64,000 nucleotides of DNA from Melastoma dodecandrum (lineage: Eukaryota; Streptophyta; Magnoliopsida; Myrtales; Melastomataceae), in the NCBI GenBank assembly GCA_029817715.1, contig JARUPY010000387.1, forward strand, positions 744,001-808,000. The letters are read 5' to 3'. This document shows positions 1 to 12,763 of the stretch, piece after piece. Each line of letters opens with the position of its first letter. Position 1 is the first letter of the stretch. The position numbers were made by a program, and so were the translations under genes. Under the pieces are notes generated by a model that saw only the letters and a list, made by a program, of their open reading frames with translations, was not told where the DNA came from and made no database searches.

Positions 1-1200
1 TGTGGAGATTCGACGGGATTAAGCACAGACAATTTGGGTGATGCTGTGTAACCGGGGGTTACGGCTCTCGGTGATGCAATCTGCGGTAGGGCTGTCGCCT
101 ATATTGCAAAGAGGGATTGTCTGTTCTGGTTTCACAGTCCTCTCTTTTCAGTTAATCCTGCGAGAAAAGTTAGAGATACTGAGCAGAGTAAATCCAAGGC
201 TGTTGTCAACGCCCAGGTTGGGGATCTTGAGTTGCAAGGGGTTGATGAACTTAGCTCGGTTGCTAGAGATATAGTTCACCTCATTGAAACTGCGACTGCT
301 CCCGTATTTGCTGTGGACAGTGCTGGTCATATAAGTATGATATAAATGAAGGTGCTTGCAGGTGATGGAGATAAGAATGTTGACAACTGAAGACATTTTG
401 GCAAGCGCATGATCAGGAAGCAATATTCTTGAAGTGCCACCTGCAAGAGGCAGATGTTGGAGATAGTCAATGATGCCGATCTGGTAAGCATTGATAGCGG
501 ATATCTCCTCTACAACTCTTCTTTATGTTTGTCGACAGTTATTTCGCAAGTCCTGCATAATGTTCACCTCCCTGGTGATGTTTTATATAATCAGCTTGTT
601 GGTACTCGAGAAGGTTGAATTCTCGCTTGGGAATCAGCAATGCTGTAGTCAGACAAGTAACGATGTTGCTGAGGGCAAGAGGGCTACAGTTGACCTGCGA
701 CATCCCAGATGAAATCAAAACTCTAGCTGTATATGGAGATCGAGTGCGAACCCAAAAAAGTCTTGGCGGACTTCTTGTTGAACATGGTTCATCTTCATTA
801 TGCTCCCTCCCCGGAAGACTGGGTCGAAGTCCATGTTCGTCCTAGTATAAAGCAGCTTCCCGATTCACGTATTGTGGTGCCCGCCGAATTTAGGTACGTC
901 CTGTATTTGGAGTATTGTTCTTAATGTATGGACTAGAGATTGGGGGATGGTTTTTCCTTAATCTACTTCTATCACGGTCCATGAAGGATGGGATGTCCGC
1001 GTCAGGGAGAAGCTCTACCTCTGGAGCTGGTTCAAGACATGTTCAATAGCAGCTGGTGGACGACACAAGAAGGGTTGGGCTAATGCATGTCCAGGAAGAT
1101 CTTGAAGCTCATTAATGGCGAAGTCCAAAACATTACTCAACTCGGGGAGGTGCTTATTTATTGTCGTCATCGAGCTCCCGATGATTCCTAGCCCGTCAAA
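1..1200 (+). pseudogene. phytochrome B-type pseudogene (fragmentary)
   Basis: Broken pieces of a phyB/D/E-type phytochrome are readable in several frames. Bases 1-140 encode the chromophore-domain segment that begins CGDSTGLSTDNLGDA in functional genes, here already interrupted by a stop. About 185-345 reads SKAVVNAQVGDLELQGVDEL, followed by SSVARDIVHLIETATAPVFAVDSAGHI. After a few residues of the first PAS repeat the sequence jumps to the C-terminal histidine-kinase-related domain: about 615-900 contains VEFSLG, DIPDEIKTLAVYGDRVR and LADFLLNMV in different frames, and 1005-1180 contains [11 protein letters not shown] and MSRKILKLINGEV. Most of the PAS region between is missing. The copy has no open frame and no clean introns, so it cannot make a photoreceptor. 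The 5' part lies outside the window. Assignment to phyB rather than phyE is from remembered family sequence and is less certain than the phytochrome call. Confidence 0.85.
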
Positions 1201-1984
1201 GAGCATCAACTGCCAGACTACCCAGAAACGAATGAAGGCTGTCTACACGTCCTGGAATGTGACATGGAGAAAGATCCTTGTTCTGCTGGACCTGCGTCGA
1301 GTTCATAATCGACCACCAATCAGTTGTCAGGAAGACTATAGTCACCTTCCCCTAGCTCAGCGACTCCAAGTTTGGTCTCTTAGAAAGAAAGGCCACCGAA
1401 TCCATGATCGGCAGTCTGTATTTGGAAAACTGAGCTCGCCGTCAAAGAGAGAAGCGGCAGTCGAGGAGAAAAACCAGCGAGAGATGAAGTCATGGGTTGG
1501 ATAACATTAGTGAAGTTGTACTTTCAGACCATCTTACTAAATCTTATCCATAACAACTATAAAAACCTTTTTTCCCCTTTTGTCGTCCTAAGGCCAATCT
1601 GAACATAAAGAACAAAGAAGGGACCTGCAGAAAAGGTCACTATCCAACCAAGAACATAATAATAGAACAAAACCTCATTTGTTTTATTTACTTCAACACG
1701 ACTGTCTGTTTTTTTATGTTAATGTTCTAAATACCAATGTTTTCGGAGATATCCATGAAATGGAAAATTTGACCAGTAGATTTGACCAATCTTATCCGGT
1801 AAACTCTTTTGATTATGTCACTTTGGATGGGGCGATGATTTTTGTCCTAACCCCAACCCAATAATATAGAAACAAAATTAGTCGATTGTGGTCATGATGT
1901 ATCGGGACCAATCCAAAATAATAAAAGAAAAAGAAGAAAATAACGGACAACATTTGGCCACAAGTCTCCTTCTTACTACATACA

Positions 1985-2027
<43 letters not shown>

Positions 2028-2575
2028 CCCTTTTAGAGAGGGAGGGATGAAGAAAAGCACGCCAAGCCAGAAAGAGTTTATAGCCAAAGAGCTGTGATTC
2101 TGATTGGTACCCAAACGGATATTCTGCAGCTCAACCCAGACCAAACCCACCCCCCAGTTCCCATCTTTTTCCTCTTTAGAAGTAGACCCAGAGTTGGGGT
2201 GGGGTTGGTTCACCATGCGCTGTTGTTCCTCGTCTCCTTGATTCTGTTGCTTGCGGGGAGTCATCTCAGAGGCCAAAAGAAGAAGTTGGGATCTCTGGTG
2301 TTTCAGTGCAAATGCGCCTCGATCACCGCAAGTTTGCATTTTGGGTCCTAACCAGGTTGGGTTTTCCTTCCCGGGTTTGACCTTTGCGTGTTGTTTTTGG
2401 CTTCTGGACGAGTCGTTGGTTGCTTCCCGGCTGTAGGGTCAACCTTTTGTTTTGTTAGTTGGGGGAGTAGTCGGCGGGGAAAGGGGGATGGTTATTTTTG
2501 TGGTTGGATTTGATTGAGTGGTGTGGAGGATTGAGATTTAGTTGTTAGGAGTTTTGCTCGTGGGGTTTGTGGGTT
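1201..2575. other. intergenic region and kinase promoter/5' leader
   Basis: No gene is supported here. The short open frame around 1115-1504 runs out of phytochrome relic into sequence I do not recognise. 1520-2500 should hold the promoter and 5' leader of the downstream kinase. It contains a GA microsatellite and several C- and T-rich tracts, but no TATA box I would stake a claim on. Confidence 0.5.
1992..2025. repeat. (GA)n microsatellite
   Basis: An uninterrupted GA dinucleotide tract of about 17 units lies roughly 550 bases upstream of the kinase start codon. GA/CT tracts are common in plant 5' leaders and promoters and are often length-variable. Confidence 0.95.
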
Positions 2576-5500
2576 ATGGAGACGCCTCCCGCGGAGGAAT
2601 TGCTGAGGAAAATCCAGGAACTCGAGGCGGGACAGGCCAATTTGAAGCAGCAGATATCCAGGTTGAAGGCCTCCGATGAGCGGCAACGCCCGCGGCAGCG
2701 GTCGCACTCAGTTTCCCCGCAGAGATCGAGGTTCTCGGGCTCTGTGACAAGGAGAGGGGGTGGTGGGTTCGATTGGAGGAAAGGGGTACAGCGAACGGGG
2801 TCAGCTTCATTCTCGCACATGTCCTCGCCTCTGCAGCGGGAAGGCAGGCGCGACGATGGTGAGGACGGCGGGATGGGTCCAGCTGTGGTTAAGTTTACAG
2901 ATAGACAATACTTAAATATTTTGCAGAGCATGGGGCAGAGCGTGCACATATTTGATCTTGATGGCAGGATAATATACTGGTGAGTACTTATCTTTTGGAT
3001 CATAATTCTTGATTAGTTATTGCAGTAGAGGAATTAATTGTTTTTTTTTTTGTAATTTAATGTGCTGTGCATGGTTCAATGTTCTGCATTTGTTGCGATT
3101 ATCTGGAAGAACTTGCCAGTGTTAATGCATGGAGGGCTCTTAGATGTCTTGCTTAGCGTTGCTCCTTTTTCTTGTATGCATTAAGCTTTAGGGGCCTACC
3201 GTTAATGTTTTCTTGTTATTTCGGTAGGAATCGGACAGCTGAAAACTTATATGGCTATTCTCCGGAAGAAGCTCTTGGACAGGATGCTATTCAGCTCCTG
3301 ATAGACTCTCAAGATTCATCCATCGCAAATAGGATAGTCGATCATGTGACAATGGGAGAAAGTTGGACAGGCCAGATCCCTGTAAAAAGTAAGAGGGGTG
3401 ATAGGTTTTCAGCCATTGCCACGAGTACACCCTTCTACGATGATGATGGATCACTGATCGGCGTCATTTTTGTGTCAAACGATTTGCGCCCCTTTCATGA
3501 GAATAGGGTCCCTTTAGCGGAGCTAAGACACTCAGAAGGAGAATCGGGCCTTACCCGGCTCAAGAATTCCGCTACATCAAAGCTTGGCCTGGACACTCAG
3601 CTGCCCCTGCAAGTTGCCATTGCCTCAAAATTATCTAATTTAGTGAGCTCTTTATTCTGTTTTGCCTAGTTCCTTACTTTTTATTGGGGGTGGCACTAGC
3701 TCTTTACTAAAAAAGCGACGCTCTTGTCTCTGCAGGCATCGAAAATGAGTGACCAAGTGAGGAGGAAAATACGGACGGGAGATAACTCAGACCGTGATAG
3801 TGAATTTGGTGATAATCATCATTCGGATGCTGGTCTTTCTGACGATCAGAGGGAAGATGCAGCTTCGAGTGGTGCTAGCACTCCAAGAGGCGATCTGCCT
3901 CCTCATTCCTTCAGCACAAGCCACCAAAGTGAGGACAAATCCCCCAGAAAGATCTCAAGGGACTCCATTGATGAAAATGGGAAACCGCCCATTCATAAGC
4001 TAATTACCTCAAAGGCGGAGGCATGGATGGGTAAGAAAGGTCTATCATGGCCCTGGAGGGGAAATGAACGGGATGAGCCAGAGAACAAAAGCATACGTTC
4101 TGGTATGTCTTGGCTGCAAAATGACCAGGACAATGAATCTTCCAAGCAGAAAAGTTTACCCATTATTACATCTGATCACCAAAAGAATGAAAATAACCGT
4201 TCTAGAAATGATGCACCAGGTTCATGGTCATCAGCTAACGTGAACAGTACCAGTAGTGCCAGTAGCTGTGGGAGCACTAGCAGTGGTGCCATGAATAAGG
4301 TTGACATGGATTCTGACTGCTTGGATTATGAAATACTATGGGAAGACCTGACAATTGGCGAACAGGTTGGGCAAGGTAGACATCCTCACGACATGGGTAT
4401 TTATCTATATTCTTTGTGATTCACCACTCCAGGTGACTGTTTTTCCACACTAGGCCTTAATATCTCAGTGCAGACACAACTACCTGTGCACATTAATAAA
4501 TCTATGGGAACAATGAACTTTGAAGGAGTTTAAGACTCTATTATTATCTAGGGTTATGAATAAAATCACCGTATACCCTAACCCTATTGTTTTCTTCCAT
4601 CCTCCCTTCTTTCAGGTTCTTGTGGAACTGTATACCATGCCCTCTGGTATGGATCGGTATGTTCTAGTCTGCTGCCTTTTGTACCACACTTCAATTATAT
4701 TTGATGTTTAGGATGAGTAATATTCGTCTACTGTTTTCATTTGAGATCATGATATTGATATTAGTTTCCTGTTGTGGAATTTATCTGTTTGTCATTGATG
4801 CACAAGTACATTGATGAATATTTGTGGAAAAAGAAAGCTCCATCTATCTATCATCAGTGCGATTCCTTTTCAAAAATTGCAGAAATCAATACATACTTGG
4901 CTGTTGTAGAAGCATTTCTAGTAGAATTTGGCTTGTCTTCTCCTGTACCTTTGACAAAGTTGTGCGATTTTGTAGGATGTTGCTGTAAAGGTGTTTTCAA
5001 AGCAAGAATACTCAGATGACGTGATTCTTGCCTTCAGACAAGAGGTAGTGAGAACTATCGACTCTTATCAATTAGCTCCGTAGTGCGTGCATGTTCTTGC
5101 TGTTAACTCAATCTCAATGCTTGAAATTATATGGAAGATGTCATCTTTTGCTTTGTGATGTTTGCAAGTCCATTACCTCCTGACCATTACGGACCTCCAA
5201 AAACTATTTATTACTTGTAGGTTGCCCTGATGAAAAGACTTCGGCATCCCAACATATTGTTATTCATGGGAGCAGTGACCTCTCCTCAGCGTCTCTGCAT
5301 AGTGACGGAATTTCTTCCACGGTTGGTTCCTATTCTAATCTTCTTGTCCGGAAATGCAGTGTTATTACTTGGTTGCCCTAGAGTTGTGATTGAGTTTCTC
5401 GTGCTCTCTGCTATTGATGTTGCCATTTATCCATCGATGCAGCGGAAGTTTGTTTCGCTTACTACAGAGAAGCACTGGAAAGTTGGATTGGAGAAGGCGT

Positions 5501-6924
5501 GTACATATGGCTTTAGATATAGTGAGCGCATTCACTTTTCCTTACTTTTCCCAGATATTCCGTGGTAGTGGGAAAGTCTGGACTCGACAGTCCAATGTCT
5601 TGGTTCATTAATCTGTCTCACTGTTGTAGCTGCCTTTGAATACCATTACAGGCAAGAGGAGTGAATTATTTGCATCACTTCAACCCACCAATCGTTCACC
5701 GTGATTTGAAGTCCTCAAATCTGTTAGTTGACAAGAATTGGAATGTGAAGGTAAAATTTGGATGACTCATATTTCAGTTGCATGACATCAATACCGACTA
5801 TATATTGGCTACTGAACAAAGGGTCATGTGGTTGGTGTCATTGTTCGAGGAAATATTTGTCGCTTTTCTGGAAATCGCTGATGTTTTCTGAGTTTGCTCA
5901 GGTGGCTGATTTTGGCCTTTCTCGTCTTAAGCACGAAACATATCTAACTACCAAAACTGGGAAAGGAACGGTAAGCTGTCGTAAATTTTCCAATTGCCAG
6001 GCCTCCATGTCTTATGCTGTTGCTTCTTCGGCATTCTCAATAGTTCAATTCAAACACCTTCAAAGATATCCCAGTTTGACGTCTTTCCTCATTTTCTGAT
6101 TCTAGCCTCAATGGATGGCCCCAGAAGTCCTTCGTAATGAGCCATCCGATGAAAAGTATGCTCTTTGCTTGCTGATTTTTACTTCGGTATTGTTGACTTT
6201 GCTGCTTTGAAATTCTCTTGAATTCCTCACTCATGTGCCGGCTTCTTGTTGGAACTCCCAGATCCGATGTGTACAGTTACGGCGTGATATTATGGGAGCT
6301 TACAACTGAGAAGATCCCATGGGACAATCTTAACTCAATGCAGGTACAACATTCGAGTATTTGAACCTTTTTTAATATTGCGAGAGATGAGACCGTATAA
6401 AGTTGCACGACATTGGCTCCATATCATGTTTCTATTATTATCTACGAGTCCCTAAGCAATTGGTCATTATTAGACTTCTCTATTAACTGTACATAGAATA
6501 TCCGTAGGTCATAGGAGCTGTTGGATTCATGGACCAGCGGCTTGATATTCCTTCGGATGTGGATCCACAATGGTCGTCCCTTATTCAGAGTTGCTGGCAA
6601 AGGTGCTTTTTCATTGAACCTTGACACTTTTAGTGATTGTTCTCTGATCCGGTAACTGTCATCGTGGGATTCAGCTGTTAAGTATATTCACCCTGCTGAT
6701 GCTTAGCCAGATGCTGGTTGTGCTGTAAAGACTGCTCCTTTTGGATTGTGATGATAATGGGCTTACGTGGATTTGTCTTCTGATTGCAACCTCTTCCTCG
6801 CTGCAGTGATCCTCAGAACCGGCCGACATTCCAGGAAATAATGGAAAGCCTCAAGGATATTCAGAGACAGTACGTCCTTCAGCTACAGGCATCTCGTGCA
6901 GAGACCAACCAAAAGGAATCATAA
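2576..6924 (+). CDS. PAS domain-containing Raf-like MAPKKK (RAF10/RAF11 type)
   Basis: Thirteen exons join into one frame of 753 codons: 2576-2979, 3228-3642, 3736-4375, 4616-4656, 4976-5044, 5221-5321, 5443-5521, 5652-5750, 5902-5970, 6106-6155, 6262-6343, 6508-6602 and 6807-6924. Every intron is GT-AG and the total length is divisible by three. Residues 1-40 are a probable coiled coil. A PAS domain covers about 105-220 ([14 protein letters not shown] to [10 protein letters not shown]). A serine-rich acidic linker follows, then a kinase domain from about 475 to 735 with [24 protein letters not shown] and APE all present, so it should be active. In plants this architecture is the B2 Raf-like MAPKKK group, studied in ABA signalling and seed dormancy. 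The ATG at 2576 fits the family N-terminus. An upstream in-frame TTG is ignored. It converges on the HYPK gene, an order that I recall also in Arabidopsis around At3g06610/At3g06620. Confidence 0.95.
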
Positions 6925-7653
6925 ACTCTTCGTGAAGAATACCCTCTCGGGAGTATATTTTGCACCACTTTGCGGTCAAGGGGGACAGTGTCGCAACTCT
7001 GGTGTCTCTGCGTGTGCAAAGCTAGCGTAGCCCACTTTGATCACCCTGTTTGTCGAGAAAATCAAGTATTAATGAAGGTGCTGAAGGAGCGAGCCCGTCA
7101 TTTGAAGAGTGATCAGCCGCTTCATGTCAATCCTTAAAACATCATTCTGGTTTATGATTGTTCGCTGTAAATGTCCATATAAAGCTTGTGCAAAATAACA
7201 CTCGCTGAGCTGTTCTGATGTTAGCAGTCAACTACACACATCTTTGTTGTCTAGATGGTTATCAGTTCGCTGCTATGCCCGAGGAGAAAGAGCGTAACAT
7301 TCCATGAGTTTCTATTTTCCATCAGATTGCATTGATTTCCATGCTAGTACTGGACACCATTATAGGTGTAGTATCCCCAATGATACACTGTTCTCGATCT
7401 TTCCAACTAAGAAGATATCAATCATAGTCACATACTAGAAAAGAAATAGCCGCGACGACCCTATCAACCGAACAGTTTGCTAAAAACTATTGCCAAGGAG
7501 CATTCGTATTCCATGCTAGTCCAGCAGAATTTCATCTAAACATGCACCAAGTGCTCGAAGTACGAATCTTCGAATCTTCAATGGCAACTAGTTTGGGCAA
7601 AAAGTGTCTCGCCAAAACCCCCTCGAGTCTGGCTCAAATCTGTCATCAGCTTG
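6925..7653. other. convergent 3' UTRs of kinase (+) and HYPK (-)
   Basis: This gene-free interval separates two convergent genes. Roughly 6925-7200 is expected to be the kinase 3' UTR and the right part the HYPK 3' UTR on the other strand. I see no other open frame or repeat in it. Confidence 0.5.
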
Positions 7654-7686
7654 TTACCGAAGCAAGGAGCGAATGGCAGCAACTGC
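7654..7686 (-). pseudogene. HYPK: displaced last codons and stop of HYPK
   Basis: On the minus strand, 7686 to 7654 reads AVAAIRSLLR followed by TAA, the conserved C-terminus of plant HYPK. It is cut off from the rest of the gene (which ends KHKGGD at about 13007) by the copia element at 7691-13006. Joining the flanks across the element restores the family-typical end, showing that the element landed inside the final coding exon. Confidence 0.85.
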
Positions 7687-7690
7687 ATCC

Positions 7691-8100
7691 TGTCAGCAGC
7701 AAAAGAAGTTCAACCTTGTAGCTGCACAACGAGGAGGAAAGGAAGGAGAAGCTGACGGGTTTAAAGAAGGCTTGGGTGGAGAATGGGCTTCTGCAAATGA
7801 AGAATGTGGTGGCCCACGAGCAGAAATAGAAGATATTACAGATGAAGAAGATTGAGTTGGTTAGAGGGGAAGTTAGTTGAGCAGAGACGCGAGACCCCCA
7901 ACTTGATCGTACGACAGGGGAATATTTGTTAGAAATCCCAATATAAAAAGGAGAGAGAGAGCAAGAGAGGGGTAAACGATCATTTTTTTATTTTCTAAGT
8001 TTTACGTGTAAGAATGGAGGAAAGTTGAAGGGAGATTTCTGGAGAATGAAGGAAAGGTGATGTTGTTATGAGGTTGACGATTGAGCCGCTCTCGCTTGCA
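7691..8100 (+). repeat. copia-1 5' LTR
   Basis: 410 bp, starting TGTCAGCAGC and ending CTTGCA, almost identical to 12599-13006. A TATA-like stretch (atataaaaa at 7941) lies about two thirds of the way along and is the probable core promoter. The LTR carries its own open frame (VAAQRGGKEGEADGF and following), the same frame into which the polyprotein runs at the other end. Confidence 0.95.
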
Positions 8101-8112
8101 TGGTATCAGAGC
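8101..8112 (+). other. copia-1 primer binding site (tRNA-iMet)
   Basis: TGGTATCAGAGC directly abuts the 5' LTR. This is the usual plant copia PBS, complementary to the 3' end of initiator methionine tRNA. Confidence 0.95.
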
Positions 8113-8125
8113 GCTGTGCGCAAGG

Positions 8126-11100
8126 ATGGACGGGAGCTTGGCACTTGCAGAAAACCCACAATCGCCTTATTATATCCACACAACGGAGAATCAAGTAAGT
8201 TCGCTGGTGACGCCGGAGTTGGAAGAAGGCAACTATACCACATAGAGTGCCTCTTTCGAACTCGCCCTTTCAATAAGGAATAAAGTGGGCTTTGTTGATG
8301 GGAGCATCGTGAAGCCAGAGGTAAGCGACCCGCTTTACCCAGCATGGAGAAGGTGTAATAATTTGGTTAAGTCCTGGATACAACGCTTAGTTTCCATTCC
8401 AATAGCCACCACGATATTTTACTTAGATTTGGCCAAAGACATTTGGGAAGAATTGAGGGAAAGATATGGAGAACCGGATGATAGTAAGATTTGTAATCTA
8501 CAACAAAAATATTGTAGCCTGGAGCAGGGGAATAGGACTGTCTCGGCATATTATAATGAGATGCTAGCTATATTAAGAGAATTGAGGATATTTCGGCCAC
8601 TTCCATGCTGTGAGTGTGGCAAATGTGAATGTAAGTGGGCAAGGACCTTTGCTGAACAGCAGGAGAAGGACATGGTTTATAGGTTTCTTAATGGGTTGAA
8701 TACTGAGTTTTCCCATATCAGGATTCAAATGCTGATGAGGAAACCTTTTCCAACACTAGGGGAGGTCTATAACGTTGTTCAAAGAGAAGAAAACCAGAAA
8801 CAACAAAGGTCTGTGCAAGATATGCCGATGATGGCAGCGGCCGTGCAACTAAAAGGAGAGCAGAGAAATGATATGGGTGTTATTCAACCTCGAGGACAAC
8901 AACTTGGTGAAAGAAAATTTGGTGGAGGAGATTGGATATGCGAATTCTGTGGAAAGAGGGGACATCTCAAAGAGAAGTGTTTTTACTTGGTGGGTTTTCC
9001 ACCTAATACAAGGGGAGGTTTTGGAAGAGGAAAAGGAGTACTTCCACATGGAAGAGGGAGCTTTGTACCTGGTAGAGGAGGATATGCAGCAGATAGAAGA
9101 AGGGCTGTGAACCTAGTGGATGGAGGACTGATTCCCACAGAGATTGGAATATCAGACCATCAGTTCCAAAAATTAGTGACCTTACTCAATTTGAAAGACC
9201 CAAGCACGACTGTGAATGAGAACTCTCAAACTTCTTCTCAAACTTCTGAACTTGTCTCGAACCATCAGAGTCCTTCTGCTGGTAAATCACATAAAAGCTC
9301 TTATGTTCTTTCAATCCATGATCTAAATTTCGAAAGAAAAACTTCCTGGTTTTTAGACACTGGTGCTACGGATCATGTAGCATGTGATCTAAACCTGTTT
9401 GAATCATATTGTCAGCTCCTACAACCTTTGCAAATCCATTTACCTAACTGTGCTAAGGTGATCTCCACCCACACTGGCACGGTTAGATTGAATCAGCATA
9501 TTCTGCTTACAGAAGTGCTGTTTGTTCCCTCTTTTCACTATAATTTGATATCAGTGAGTAAATTGACCTCAAACAGTAACATTTGTCTTGTTTTCTCTCG
9601 CTCTCAATGTTACATTCAGGACTTGGATGCCTCGATGACGATTGGACATGCTGAGACCAACGGTGGATTGTATGAGGTGATGAAAACTCATGATAGGAAA
9701 CAATCTACAGAGCCTAGCAACACAGATTTAGTTTTATCAACAACATGTGCACAAAAACATACTTTAGATGACTTTGATGTTTGGCATTTACGTTTGGGAC
9801 ATATCTCTACTGAGAAGGCAAAAGTTTTACAAAACTTGGATGCATCTATAAAATTTCTTCCCTATAATGTATGCTCTGTTTGTCATGAGTCGAAACAAAA
9901 GAGGTTGCCGTTCCCTATGAGTCTTCATACGTCAACACATGCATTTGAGCTTGTTCACTGTGATATTTGGGGACCCTACTCACACCTAACTATAGGAGGT
10001 TTCCAATTTTTCCTCACTATAGTAGATGACTTTACAAGGGTAACATGGGTTTATTTGATGAAACACAAATCAGAAACTAAAAGTTTATTGCAGCAGTTTT
10101 GCAACCATGTGCAAACTCAGTTCACTAAACAAGTCAAAACAATAAGGAGTGACAATGGAGTGGAGTTTTTATTACCAGAATTTTATAAAGCTTCTGGAAT
10201 ACTACATCAACGCACATGTGTTGAAACACCAGAGCAAAATGGGGTGGTAGAACGCAAGCATCAACACTTGCTGCAGGTAACTCGAGCCCTCTTGTTTCAA
10301 GCACATCTTTCTACAAGGTTTTGGGGATATGCCTTGATGACAGCAGTCTATCTGATTAATAGACTACCGACTCGAGTGTTGGATAATAAATCTCCATATG
10401 AGATGCTATTCAACAAAAGACCTCATTATCATGTTTTAAGAGTCTTTGGATCTTTATGTTATGCGTGCACTTTGGTTCATGGCCGTAAGAAGTTGGATAA
10501 AAGATCTAGACAATGTATTTTCCTGGGATATCCATATGGCATTAAAGGATACTATTTGTATGACTTACATCGGCATACTATTTTCATATCAAGAGATGTC
10601 TCATTTTATGAAACCATTTTTCCTTATTTACATCATGATACATCCTCACATCATCCAGATCTGGTTTTACCAATTATGCATCATGATTCTCCTGATATAG
10701 TTGACATACCAGTACCTCCAAATCTTACCTCCATGCCATCCCCCTTGCCTGATGTAGCTCCCAATGATACTTCGACTTCTTCCAATTTTTCTAAACCTGC
10801 ATCACCATCACATTCACCACCTTTGCGACAAAGCACTAGATCTAGGCACTTATCATCATACTTGCAAGATTATCATCTCCATCTCTCCTCGGTCTCGGCT
10901 GTACAATCAGATTCAGAGGACTCATCCAGGTCTGATTATTCTCTACTTTCTCATTATTCATCCCCGGCTTATCCCATACAATCTCATCTTTCTTATAGCA
11001 ATCTCTCCAAATCATATCATTCTTTCATCATGTCTTTGCAAACACATTATGAGCCACAGACTTACAGCCAAGCAAAGGGCCTTTTGCATTGGGAACAGGC

Positions 11101-12763
11101 CATGAAAGAGGAACTGACTGCTCTGGAGGACAATCATACCTGGGAATTGACTTTACTTCCTAAAGGTAAGCGCTCCATTGGTTGTAAATGGGTTTTTAAG
11201 GTGAAGTTGCGTGCTAATGGTGAGGTAGAGAGATATAAAGCACGACTGGTGGCTAAGGGCTTCACACAGCGTGAAGGACTTGATTATCAGGACACGTTTA
11301 GTCCTGTGGTCAAGCACACCACCGTGCGTCTTTTCTTTGCTCTTGCAGCAATCAAGGGATGGCATCTGCGTCAGTTTGACATCCACAACGCTTTTTTGAA
11401 TGGTGATCTACATGAGGATGTCTATATGGACTTACCTCCGGGTTATGCAAGTCAGGGGGAGACACAGGTTGTTTGTCACTTGAAGAAATCCTTGTATGGG
11501 CTTAAACAGGCGTCAAGGCAATGGAACTGTAAGCTCACAGAATGCTTGGTAATGTATGGTTTCATCCAATCCAAGTCTGATTACTCATTGTTTACAAAGG
11601 AGAGTCAGATGGGTTTCTTGGCTGTTCTAGTCTATGTGGATGATATGGCCGTAGCAGGCACAAGTTTGGAGCAAATTTCAGACTTGCATAACCATTTGCA
11701 GAAAAGTTTCAAGGTGGGGAACTTAGGGGAGCTGAAGTTCTTCTTGGGATTAGAGATAGCTCGGTCCAGAAAGGGAATTTTCCTCTCACAGCGAGGATAT
11801 ACTCTGAGATTGCTTGAAGAACAGGGAAAGCTAGGAGCAAAACCAAGCTCAGTGCCAATAATGCCTAATTTGAAGTTAAGTGTAGAAGGAGGAGAAGGGC
11901 TGATCAATCCCAGCTCATACAGGCAGTTGATAGGAAGGATGATCTACTTATGAGTGACGAGACCAGATATAGCTTATGCCATCCACAAGATTGCTCAGTT
12001 CATGGATAAGCCCAAAACAGAGCATTGGCAAGCTGCTTGTTATGTTCTTAGATATTTGAAGGGAACTCCCGGTAGAGGCTTATTACTCTCAAGATTTTCA
12101 GAAATACGCTTGCAAGGATTTTCAGATAGTGATTGGGGAGGTTGCAGCGATACAAGGAGGTCAACCACAGGTTTTTGTGCCTTTGTTGGTGATTCTCTGA
12201 TTAGTTGGAAAGCTAAGAAGCAGACAACCGTATCAAGGAGCTCATCCGAGGCTGAATATAGAGCAATTGCAGCCACCATAGCAGAATTAATATGGTTGCA
12301 GGCGTTAATGAAGGATTTTAAATCAAAATCAAGTACACAAGTGGTTCTGTATTGCGATAACAAATCAGCGATCCATCTCACGAAGAACCCAGTGTTTCAT
12401 GAGAGAACCAAACACCTAGAGATTGATCTACACTTTGTGCGGGAGAAGGTACTGAGCGGTGAAATAGAAATGAAGCATGTGAGATCGGAGTATCAATTGG
12501 CTGATCTCTTTACCAAGGCACTGCATCCAAGGAGGTTCGAGTTCCTGTTGAGCAAGATGGGAATGTGCAACATATACTCTTCCCATCTTGAGGGGGAGTG
12601 TCGGCAGCAGAAGAAGTTCAACCTTGTAGCTGCACAACGAGCAGGAAAGGAAGGAGAAGCTGACGGGTTTAAAGAAGGCTTGGGTGGAGAATGGGCTTCT
12701 GCAAATGAAGAATGTGGTGGCCCACGAGCAGAAATAGAAGATATTACAGATGAAGAAGATTGA
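8126..12763 (+). pseudogene. copia-1 gag-pol polyprotein with two nonsense codons
   Basis: A single reading frame from the ATG at 8126 is interrupted only by TAG at 8243-8245 and TGA at 11951-11953. The domains in order are: a Gag N-terminus of the retrotransposon type; a CCHC zinc knuckle at 8939-8980; an aspartic protease with DTGA near 9356; the GAG-pre-integrase HxxH-C-C region; an integrase core with HCDIWGP, DNGVEF and NGVVERKH (D, D, E residues present); reverse transcriptase with YVDD at 11633-11644; and RNase H with DSDWGG and SSSEAEYRA. There is no frameshift in about 4.6 kb, so loss of function rests on two point changes. The frame crosses the 3' LTR boundary at 12599 and continues about 55 codons to TGA at 12761-12763. 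The TAG stands where related elements usually have tryptophan, which I know only from family memory. Confidence 0.93.
12586..12598 (+). other. copia-1 polypurine tract
   Basis: TTGAGGGGGAG lies immediately 5' of the 3' LTR, the position and composition of the plus-strand primer used in reverse transcription. Confidence 0.9.

Noticed and set aside
1115..1504. 129-codon open frame after the phytochrome relic
   Set aside because: Its first part is a shifted frame of the phytochrome C-terminus and the remainder has no recognisable motif.
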